Source of the DNA: Rhodothalassiaceae bacterium
GTDB lineage: Bacteria > Pseudomonadota > Alphaproteobacteria > Sphingomonadales > Rhodothalassiaceae
NCBI GenBank assembly: GCA_026004935.1
Contig: BPKC01000001.1
Span: forward strand, 2,827,381-2,891,380
Length of the DNA stretch: 64,000 bases
Direction: 5' to 3'
Part shown: positions 55,041-64,000 of the stretch, piece after piece
How the letters are laid out: each line of letters starts with the position of its first letter
Numbering within the stretch: the stretch's first letter is position 1
Notes under the pieces: model-generated
Told to the model about the DNA's origin: nothing
Databases searched by the model: none
What the model saw: the letters and a program-made list of their open reading frames with translations, nothing else
Made by a program: the position numbers and the translations under genes

Positions 55041-55613
55041 ATGTACGCAGTCGTCAGGACGGGCGGCAAGCAGTATCGCGTCGCCCCGGGCGATATCCTC
55101 AAGGTCGAGAAGCTCGACGGCGAGGCCGGCCAGACCATCCTGCTCCAGGACGTGCTCATGGTGGCCGACGGCGAAACCCTCACCGTCGGCACGCCGCTGG
55201 TCGCCGGGGTCGCCGTCAAGGCCGAAATCCTCGAGCAGGCGCGCGCGCCCAAGATCGTCGTCTTCAAGAAGAAGCGGCGCCACAACTATCGCAGGAAGCG
55301 CGGCCATCGCCAGCATGTGACCGTGCTGAAGGTCCTTGAGATCGGCGAGGAAAAGGCGCTCACCGGCGGCGCCAAGAAGGCCAAGCAGACGCAGGAGCCG
55401 GCTCCCGCCGCGGCCGGGACGGAGAAGGCCCCGGCCAAGAAGACCGAGGCGAAGAAGTCCCCGGGCGGGAAGACCGCGGCCAAAAAGGCGGATGCGGAGA
55501 AGACGGCCGGCGACAAGAAGACCGCAGCGAAGACGGCTGCAAAGAAGACGGCTGCAAAGAAGGCGACGCCGAAGAAGGCGACCGCGAAGGCGAAGGCCAA
55601 GGACGACGAATAG
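55041..55613 (+). CDS. rplU: 50S ribosomal protein L21 with a long lysine/alanine-rich tail
   Basis: The L21 core (residues 1 to about 105) is standard: [64 protein letters not shown]. The total is 190 aa, about twice normal, because of a C-terminal extension from about residue 110 made of AKK, TAAKK and PKKA units with little else. It resembles the low-complexity tails of histone H1-like bacterial proteins. The start ATG at 55041 matches the family. It is followed by rpmA. Confidence 0.95.
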   Translation: MYAVVRTGGKQYRVAPGDILKVEKLDGEAGQTILLQDVLMVADGETLTVGTPLVAGVAVKAEILEQARAPKIVVFKKKRRHNYRRKRGHRQHVTVLKVLEIGEEKALTGGAKKAKQTQEPAPAAAGTEKAPAKKTEAKKSPGGKTAAKKADAEKTAGDKKTAAKTAAKKTAAKKATPKKATAKAKAKDDE

Positions 55614-55682
55614 GCCCCGCGCCGCGCCGGTGCGCCGCGGCGGGCACCGGGTGCGGCGGGAGACGGGTGAGAGGACGGGACC

Positions 55683-55937
55683 ATGGCACACAAGAAAGCA
55701 GGCGGTTCCTCGCGCAACGGCCGCGATTCCATCGGCCGCCGGCTCGGCATCAAGAAGTTCGGCGGCGAGAAGGTGGTCGCCGGCAACATCATCGTCCGCC
55801 AGCGCGGCACGAAGTGGCATCCGGGCCGCAACGTCGGCCTGGGGCGCGATCACACGATCTTCGCGCTCGCCGACGGCATCGTCTCCTTCCGCAAGAGCCG
55901 CGGCAGGACGGTCGTCGACGTGCTGCCGCTCGAATAG
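55683..55937 (+). CDS. rpmA: 50S ribosomal protein L27
   Basis: An 84-aa protein with the full L27 sequence: [42 protein letters not shown] and [14 protein letters not shown]. Its N-terminal tail reaches the peptidyl-transferase centre. It lies 69 bases downstream of rplU, the usual pairing. Confidence 0.97.
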   Translation: MAHKKAGGSSRNGRDSIGRRLGIKKFGGEKVVAGNIIVRQRGTKWHPGRNVGLGRDHTIFALADGIVSFRKSRGRTVVDVLPLE

Positions 55938-56002
55938 CCGGCAGGCCGCCGAGCGCGCCGGCGCGGCCGGCGCATCCTGCGGGATCCTTCGAGGAGGATG
56001 AC

Positions 56003-56035
56003 GCACGGGCACTTGGCATGGACAGGTGCCCGTGC
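56003..56035 (+). terminator. Hairpin between rpmA and obgE
   Basis: GCACGGGCAC at 56003-56012 pairs perfectly with GTGCCCGTGC at 56026-56035, a 10-bp stem with a 13-base loop, 65 bases past the rpmA stop. No clear U-run follows. It could partly terminate ribosomal-protein transcription before obgE or act as a processing site. Confidence 0.45.
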
Positions 56036-56053
56036 CTATCTGTGCCGGGGTGA

Positions 56054-58402
<2,349 letters not shown>

Positions 58403-58413
<11 letters not shown>

Positions 58414-59701
58414 TCACGCCCGCCCGGCGGCGGCCGGGGATGCGGCCGGGATCCGGGCCGAAGTGGAGGCGCGCTGCCGGGCCGCCCGCGCCGCACTCCC
58501 GTCGCTCGCCGAGGCACCGCGCGCGGTGAAGGATGCGGCGCTCACGGCCGCCGCGCGGCTCATCCGCGGGCGGACGCGGGAGATCCTCGCCGCCAATGCG
58601 CAGGATCTGGCGGCCGCCGAGGCGGCCGGGCGCAGCGCCGCCTATCTCGACCGGCTGCGGCTCGATCCGGCGCGCGTCGAGGCGATCGCCGCGGCGCTTG
58701 AGGCGGTCGCCGCCCTGCCCGATCCCGTCGGCACCGAGATCGCGCGCTGGCGGCGTCCGAACGGGCTCGACATCGCGCGCGTGCGCGTGCCGCTGGGAGT
58801 GGTCGCGGTGATCTACGAAAGCCGCCCCAATGTCACGGCCGATGCCGCGGCGCTGGCGCTCAAGGCCGGCAATGCGGTGGTGCTGAAACCCGGCTCCGAT
58901 TCGCTGGCCTCCGCCCGGGCGATCCACGCCGCGCTGATCGAGGGGCTCGCGGAGGCGGGGCTGCCGGCCGAGGCCGCGCAGCTTCTTGCGACCGCCGATC
59001 GGCGGGTCGTCGGCGCGCTGTTGACCGCACAGGGCCTCATCGACGTCGTCGTCCCGCGCGGGGGCCGCAGCCTCGTCGAGCGGGTGATGGCGGAGGCCCG
59101 CGTGCCGGTGTTCGCCCATCTCGAGGGCATCTGCCACAGCTACGTGCACGAGAGGGCGGATCCGGAGAAGGCCCGGCGGATCGTGCTGAACGCCAAGATG
59201 CGCCGCACCGGCATATGCGGGGCGACCGAGACGCTGCTCATCGATGCCGCCGTCGCCCCCGCTCTGCTGCCGCTGATCGCGGCGGATCTCGAGGCGGCGG
59301 GCTGCCGGCTGAAGGGCTGTCCCAAGGCGCGCGCCATCTGCCCCGGCATGGAGGAGGCGACGGAAGAGGACTGGCGCACCGAGTACCTTGACGCGATCCT
59401 GTCCGTGCGGGTCGTCGACGGACTCGATGAGGCCATCGACCACATCGCGCGCTGCGGCTCCGGCCACACCGAGGCGATCATCACCGAGGAGGCGGAGGCG
59501 GCAGAGGCGTTCCTCGCCCGCGTCGACAGCGCGATCGTGATGTGGAACGCCTCCACCCAGTTCGCGGACGGCGGCGAGTTCGGCATGGGCGCCGAGATCG
59601 GGATCGCGACGGGCCGGCTGCATGCGCGCGGCCCCGTGGGGCTGGAGCAGCTCACGACCTTCAAATACGTCGTGCGCGCCGATGGTGCCGTGCGCCCGTA
59701 A
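58403..59701 (+). CDS. proA: Gamma-glutamyl phosphate reductase
   Basis: Second step of proline synthesis. The product is 432 aa. Motifs: [37 protein letters not shown], the NADP-binding VVPRGGRSL, the catalytic cysteine in [17 protein letters not shown], and [38 protein letters not shown]. The ATG at 58403 follows a GGAAGGGAG site. ProB and ProA usually act together because the intermediate is labile. Confidence 0.97.
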
Positions 59702-59775
59702 GGCCGGGCGCGGCCGAAGCCGAGGGAGGGCTGCGCCATCACCGAAGGATCGCAGCGCAGGGCTTCGTCATTCCG

Positions 59776-60490
59776 GTGCGCGCGGCCCGCGCGGCGGGCC
59801 ACCGCCGGGCGCTTTCCGCGGCCGCAGCGCGGCGGACCGGCGAGCGCGGTCTTCGCCCGGGTCGGGCTTGCTCGGCGGTGCCGGATCGGCATCCTCGGCG
59901 GCTCGTTCAACCCGGCGCACCACGGCCATCTTGCGGTCTCCGAGGCCGCCCGCCGGCTGCTCGGGCTGCACGAGGTCTGGTGGCTGGTCTCGCCCGGCAA
60001 CCCGCTCAAGGACCCGCGCGCGATCGCCCCGCTCGCGGTCCGGCTCGCCCGCGCCCGCGAGCTCGCCGGCGCGCGGCGGTTCGTGCGGGTGCTCGACCTC
60101 GAGGCGGCGCTCGGCACCCGCTATACGGCCGACTTTCTCGACCGGCTGCTGGCGATGCGCCGGCGGGCGCGATTCCTGTGGATTGCGGGCGCCGACCTCA
60201 TGGGCGAATGGCGGCGCTGGCGCAGGCCCGAGGACGTGCTCGGCCGGATTCCCCTTGCGGTCTTCGCCCGTCCATCCTATTTTCGGGGCGGGTTGCATGG
60301 GTGGTTCGCAACCCGCTACCGCGACGGACAGGTGATGGCAGCCGCGTCAAGATCGCTGATTTCAACCCCTCCACCGGCCTGGACCTTTCTGCGCTGCGCC
60401 CTGCCGCGGGTGTCGGCGACGGCGCTTCGCGCAAGGCTGGGCGAGCGGTGGTGGGAGGCGATCGGCGCGCCCAACGAGGAGGCCTTCTAG
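59776..60490 (+). CDS. nadD: Nicotinate-nucleotide adenylyltransferase, 5' end uncertain
   Basis: Makes NaAD in NAD synthesis. The body is clear: RIGILGGSFNPAHHGHLAVSEAARRLLGL, WWLVSPGNPLK, YTADFLDRLL and WIAGADLMGEWRRWRR. In the frame of this body there is no ATG, GTG or TTG between the proA stop and the first motif; only an ATC at 59738 follows a GAGGGAGGG site. Alternatively a GTG at 59776 in another frame reads into the body if one C at 59881-59882 is removed, giving SAVRIGILGG. I prefer the latter because six other genes show the same fault. That gives 237 aa. Confidence 0.88.
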
Positions 60491-60491
60491 G

Positions 60492-60893
60492 TTGCAGGCA
60501 GACGCGCAAAGTCTTCCGCGCCGGCAACCGGCGCATCCCGTAACCCCCCGCAACATCGTGGACGCCATCGTCAATCTTCTCGACGCCCGCAAGGCCGAGG
60601 AGATCGTCACCATTCCGCTGGCCGGCAAGTCGGCCATCGCGGACTACATGGTGATCGCGTCCGGCAGCTCCCACAGGCAGGTGACGGCCCTTGCCGAGCT
60701 GGCCGTCAAGGAGCTCCATGAGCTGGGCGTGGGGCAGATTTCGGTGGAGGGCCTGCCCCGGGCGGACTGGGTGCTCATCGATGCGGGTGACGTGATCGTC
60801 CACATCTTCCGCCCCGAGGTCCGGGCCTTCTACAATCTTGAAAAGCTCTGGATGGCGCCGGCCCTGGCGGACGGCGGCCGCAGCACCCACTGA
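60492..60893 (+). CDS. rsfS: Ribosome silencing factor RsfS
   Basis: Binds L14 to block subunit joining when nutrients are short. The product is 133 aa with a TTG start at 60492, one base after the nadD stop. Core: LLDARKAEEIVTIPLAGKSAIADYMVIASGSSHRQV, GLPRADWVLIDAGDVIVHIFRPEVRAFYNLEKLW. In many relatives rlmH follows, but here the next gene is petC on the other strand. Confidence 0.93.
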   Translation: MQADAQSLPRRQPAHPVTPRNIVDAIVNLLDARKAEEIVTIPLAGKSAIADYMVIASGSSHRQVTALAELAVKELHELGVGQISVEGLPRADWVLIDAGDVIVHIFRPEVRAFYNLEKLWMAPALADGGRSTH

Positions 60894-61049
60894 AGAGGCG
60901 GCGCGGCGCACCGCTCCGGCCCGCCCGGCGCGCCCACGGCGGGCCATGCGTATGGACGGGAAAGCAAGGAGGCGGCCGGCACCGGCGCCGACCGCCCCGG
61001 TGTCGCGTCGTCGGGCCTTGCGCCGCGCGGGGCGGCGCCGGTGCCGACC

Positions 61050-61859
61050 TCAGCCCTTGCCCGCGCCGTCCTTGCCGTCAACCAGCGGCGACCAGCCCGC
61101 CTTCACCGGCGCCCAGATCTTGCGGTAGGAGAGATAGAAGAGCACGGTGAGGAAGAACAGGTAGATCAGCACCCGCCAGCCCCACTCCTTGCGCTCCTCC
61201 ATGTTCGGCTCGGCCGCCCAGGCGAGGAAGGTCACCACGTCATGCGCCATCTGGTCGACGGTGGCGGGCGTGCCGTCGGCATAGGTCACGATGCCCTCCA
61301 TCAGCGGCGGCGGCATGGCGATCTTGTGGCCGGGGAAGTACTCGTTCCAGTACTGCCCGGGGCGCAGGGTCTCGCCGGCCGGCGCCTCGCCGTAGCCGGT
61401 CAGCACCGAGTAGACGTATTCCGCCCCGCCCTTGCGCGCCTCGACGATGAGCGAGAGATCGGGCGGCAGCGCCCCGCCGTTTGCGGCGCGGGCGGCCTCG
61501 TCGTTCGGGAACGGCGGCGGGAAGCGGTCCGAGAGCTTGCCCGGGCGCTGGAACATCTCGCCGTTCTCGTCGGGCCCGTCGGTGATCTGGTATTCCTGCG
61601 CGATCGCCTTGGCCTCGGCCTCGCTGTAGCCGAGCCGCTCGAGATCCCGGAAGGCGACGTATTTTAGGCTGTGGCAGGCCGAACAGACCTCCCGGTAGAC
61701 CTGAAGCCCCCGCTGCGCCGCCGCCCGGTCGAAGGTCCCGAAAGGCCCCTCGAAGGAGAACGGCACGTCCTTCGGCGCCCTGGCCTCGCCGGCGGCCAGC
61801 GCCGGACCGGCAAGCATCAGGGCCGCCGCGCAGGTGATCGCGAGAGAGCGCATGCGCAT
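61050..61859 (-). CDS. petC: Cytochrome c1 of the bc1 complex
   Basis: The heme c subunit of ubiquinol-cytochrome c oxidoreductase. The product is 269 aa. Signal peptide: RSLAITCAAALMLAGPALA. Heme motif CSACHSLKYVAFRDL at about 45-60; the methionine ligand is probably in the IAMPPPL segment. C-terminal anchor WRVLIYLFFLTVLFYLSYRKIW. I chose 61859 because a GGAAGGGAGA site and the signal peptide start there; an ATG at 61898 overlapping petB is also possible. Confidence 0.95.
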   Translation of the reverse strand: MRMRSLAITCAAALMLAGPALAAGEARAPKDVPFSFEGPFGTFDRAAAQRGLQVYREVCSACHSLKYVAFRDLERLGYSEAEAKAIAQEYQITDGPDENGEMFQRPGKLSDRFPPPFPNDEAARAANGGALPPDLSLIVEARKGGAEYVYSVLTGYGEAPAGETLRPGQYWNEYFPGHKIAMPPPLMEGIVTYADGTPATVDQMAHDVVTFLAWAAEPNMEERKEWGWRVLIYLFFLTVLFYLSYRKIWAPVKAGWSPLVDGKDGAGKG

Positions 61860-61894
61860 CGCCTTGTCTCCCTTCCGTCCCGTCCGGACCCGCC

Positions 61895-63121
61895 TCATGA
61901 CGCCGCCTTCGGCAAAACCGCCTCGGCGATGCTGGCGGGCAGGGGCGGCGTCTTCTCGATGCGGCTGACGATCGGCAGGATCACGAGGAAGTGCAGGAAA
62001 TAATAGGCGGTGGCCAGCCGTCCGATCAGGATCCAGTGGCCTTCCGGCGGATTGGCGCCGACGACGCCGAGGGTGACGGCATCGATGACGAGCAGCCAGA
62101 AGAAGATCCGGTAGACCGGGCGGAAGGTCGCGGACCGCACCTTCGAGGCATCAAGCCAGGGCAGGAAGAACAGCAGGAAGATCGCGCCGAACATCAGCAG
62201 CACGCCGCCCAGCTTGTCCGGCACCGCGCGCAGGATCGCATAGAACGGCAGGAAATACCATTCGGGCACGATATGCGCGGGCGTGGAGAGCGGATTGGCC
62301 GGGATGTAGTTGTCCGGATGCCCCAGATAGTTCGGCAGGAAGAAGACGAAGGCGCTGAAGACGATGAGGAACACGCCGAGCCCGAACAGGTCCTTGATCG
62401 TGTAGTAGGGATGGAAGGGCACCAGATCCTGCGGCCCCTTGACGTCGATCCCGAGCGGATTGTTGGAGCCGGAAATGTGCAGCGCCCAGATGTGCAGGAT
62501 CACGACGCCCACGATCACGAAAGGCAGCAGATAGTGCAGCGCGAAGAAGCGCTGGAGCGTCGGCTCGCCCACCGCGAAACCGCCCCACAGCCACTGGACG
62601 ATGTGTTCACCCACCAGCGGGATCGCCGAGAACAGATTGGTGATCACGGTGGCGGCCCAGAAGCTCATCTGCCCCCAGGGCAGCACATAGCCCATGAAGG
62701 CGGTGGCCATCATCAGCAGGAGGATGATGACCCCCAGCATCCACAGCACCTCCCGCGGCGCCTTGTAGGAGCCGTAGTAGAGGCCGCGGAAGATGTGGAC
62801 GTAGACGACGAGGAAGAAGAAGGACGCGCCGTTCGCGTGCATGTAGCGGATGAGCCAGCCCCAGTTCACGTCGCGCATGATGTGCTCGATGGAATCGAAG
62901 GCCCCGTCCGCCGTCGGCGTGTAATGCATGGCCAGCACGACGCCGGTCAGGATCTGGATGACGAGCGCGATGCCCGCCAGCGAGCCGAAATTCCACCAGT
63001 AGTTCAGATTGCGCGGCGCCGGATAGGAGACCAGCGTCCCGTGCAGCAGCGAGAGTATCGGCAGCCGCTCGTCGAACCAGCGGACCAGCCGGGACTTCGG
63101 CTGAAATGGCGCTCCCTTCAT
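61895..63121 (-). CDS. petB: Cytochrome b of the bc1 complex
   Basis: The 408-aa heme b subunit with eight membrane helices; it forms the quinol oxidation and quinone reduction sites. Marks: [41 protein letters not shown], heme histidines in RYMHANG and [33 protein letters not shown], and the [13 protein letters not shown] Qo-site motif. It is full-length rather than split or fused with c1. It lies 12 bases after petA. Confidence 0.97.
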   Translation of the reverse strand: MKGAPFQPKSRLVRWFDERLPILSLLHGTLVSYPAPRNLNYWWNFGSLAGIALVIQILTGVVLAMHYTPTADGAFDSIEHIMRDVNWGWLIRYMHANGASFFFLVVYVHIFRGLYYGSYKAPREVLWMLGVIILLLMMATAFMGYVLPWGQMSFWAATVITNLFSAIPLVGEHIVQWLWGGFAVGEPTLQRFFALHYLLPFVIVGVVILHIWALHISGSNNPLGIDVKGPQDLVPFHPYYTIKDLFGLGVFLIVFSAFVFFLPNYLGHPDNYIPANPLSTPAHIVPEWYFLPFYAILRAVPDKLGGVLLMFGAIFLLFFLPWLDASKVRSATFRPVYRIFFWLLVIDAVTLGVVGANPPEGHWILIGRLATAYYFLHFLVILPIVSRIEKTPPLPASIAEAVLPKAAS

Positions 63122-63133
63122 GGGGATCCTCCC

Positions 63134-63691
63134 TTAGCCGATCAGAATCTGGGTATCGGTGACGAATTTGTAGGGCGGAAGCGGCAGGTTCTTCGGCGCC
63201 GGGCCCTTGCGGATGCGCCCGGCGGTGTCATAGTGCGAGCCGTGGCAGGGGCAGAACCAGCCGTCGAAGTCCCCCTCATGCGGCCCGATCGGCACGCAGC
63301 CGAGATGCGTGCACACGCCGATCATCACCAGCCACTGCTCGTGGCCCGGCTGCACCCGCGCCTCGTCGGGAGCGGGATCGCGCAGGCGATCCACCTCCAC
63401 GGCGCGCGCCTCCTCGATCATCTTCTCGGTGCGGTGAACGACGAAGACCGGCTTGCCCTGCCATTTGACGACGATCTGCTGGCCCGGCTCGATGGGGGTG
63501 AGATCGACTTCGGTGGTCGCCAGCGCCAGCACGTCGGCGGAAGGGTTCATCTGATCGATGAAGGGCCAGGCCGCGACGGCCGCGCCGAGGCCGGCCGCCG
63601 ATGCCGTCGCCACATACAGAAAATCCCGCCGCGTCACGTCCGCGCCGGCATGGCCGGCCGCTGCTGCCGTCGCCTCGCTTGCGTTGGTCAT
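63134..63691 (-). CDS. petA: Rieske iron-sulfur subunit of the bc1 complex
   Basis: A 185-aa protein with a twin-arginine-type N-terminus ([26 protein letters not shown]), as expected for Rieske proteins exported folded. The [2Fe-2S] motifs are [12 protein letters not shown] and CPCHGSHYD, with two Cys and two His ligands. Start 63691 gives a normal length; the open frame runs 153 bases further up without similarity. It is the first gene of the petABC operon. Confidence 0.97.
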   Translation of the reverse strand: MTNASEATAAAAGHAGADVTRRDFLYVATASAAGLGAAVAAWPFIDQMNPSADVLALATTEVDLTPIEPGQQIVVKWQGKPVFVVHRTEKMIEEARAVEVDRLRDPAPDEARVQPGHEQWLVMIGVCTHLGCVPIGPHEGDFDGWFCPCHGSHYDTAGRIRKGPAPKNLPLPPYKFVTDTQILIG

Positions 63692-64000
63692 CGCGTCGTT
63701 CCACCTCTTCAAAAGGGATGGGATGATCCGCCCGCATGTCCCGGCCCGCCGGAGGCACCGGGTCCACGCCGCGGCCGGACGCAGGAGTCCGGCCGGACGG
63801 CGGCGTGCGCCGGGTGGTTTAGCGGGCCAAGACGCGCATTGCAATGGGGTTTCCGGCGCGGGCCGCGCGCGGGCGCATCCCGCTTTCCGGCAGCTTGGTG
63901 GCCGGCCCGGCGGGTCGCATGATGGGTGGCGTGCGAGGGCGTGAGAGCGGGAAAGGGCGGAGAATGGCGGGATCGCACGGGCATGCCGGCCGCTTGCGGC
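63692..64000. other. Upstream region of petABC, no gene seen
   Basis: About 300 bases without a supported gene. It should carry the petABC promoter. A 9-bp GC-rich inverted repeat with a 6-base loop (CGGCCGGAC / GTCCGGCCG) lies at 63772-63795, role unknown. Confidence 0.5.

Overview
The window is high-GC chromosomal DNA from an alphaproteobacterium. The evidence is a single bifunctional Rel enzyme downstream of rpoZ, a rplU-rpmA-obgE-proB-proA-nadD-rsfS cluster, a petABC operon with a separate cytochrome b and c1, a DUF2336 protein, and one perfect plus two near-perfect CtrA boxes (TTAA-N7-TTAA). There are two tRNA genes and no rRNA. I saw no prophage, insertion sequence or CRISPR array. The genus cannot be fixed from sequence alone; a Rhodospirillales-like bacterium is a guess.

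Layout. 1-5 kb: amino-sugar supply on the minus strand (manC-like partial, glmS, glmU), tRNA-Gly and a DUF4136-like lipoprotein. 5-15.4 kb: M14 carboxypeptidase, rel and rpoZ, an ATP-pyrophosphatase-like protein, a NYN-domain protein, a cobalamin-binding protein coupled to an S9 peptidase, and a saccharopine-dehydrogenase-like reductase. 15.5-20.2 kb: surface polysaccharide genes (a glycosyltransferase/deacetylase fusion, a flippase and a sulfotransferase). 20.4-25 kb: EF-hand protein, dapA, smpB, queuosine-precursor transporter, tRNA-Lys and a DEAD-box helicase. 25.3-26.7 kb: an AT-rich DUF4236 island. 26.7-34.6 kb: hydrolase, D-lactate dehydrogenase, DUF2336 protein, a LapG-like protease divergent from a degenerate HD-GYP membrane protein, and a C69 peptidase. 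34.5-37.4 kb: sulfate activation (cysD, cysNC), which makes the PAPS a sulfotransferase needs. 37.5-45.2 kb: a full set of legionaminic-acid genes (legB, legC on plus; legH, legF, legG, legI on minus) facing each other around a small lower-GC island. 45.3-54.8 kb: a degenerate GGDEF-like protein, ATP-grasp and DedA, an ArsC-like protein, a radical SAM protein, and a second sugar cassette (aminotransferase, epimerase, glycosyltransferase, acetyltransferase). 55-60.9 kb: ribosomal/Obg/proline/NAD cluster. 61-63.7 kb: cytochrome bc1 complex.

Two places look most likely to hold something undescribed. The first is the island at 39.8-41.3 kb inside the legionaminic locus: a 90-aa protein with a double-glycine-type leader, tandem intercistronic hairpins, a membrane-anchored hydrolase-like protein, and an 11-base poly-G tract lying exactly between promoter-like hexamers. 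The second is the divergent pair at 30.2-33.2 kb: a LapG-like periplasmic protease and a membrane HD-GYP protein without catalytic residues, sharing a perfect CtrA box. This could be an HD-GYP analogue of the LapD/LapG switch.

A caution for any user: at least seven conserved genes (rel, the HD-GYP protein, the C69 peptidase, cysNC, the radical SAM gene, a glycosyltransferase, nadD) are broken by frameshifts. Nearly every one is repaired by deleting a single G or C. This one-directional pattern points to base-insertion errors in the assembly rather than to true pseudogenes, so these genes are annotated across the shift.
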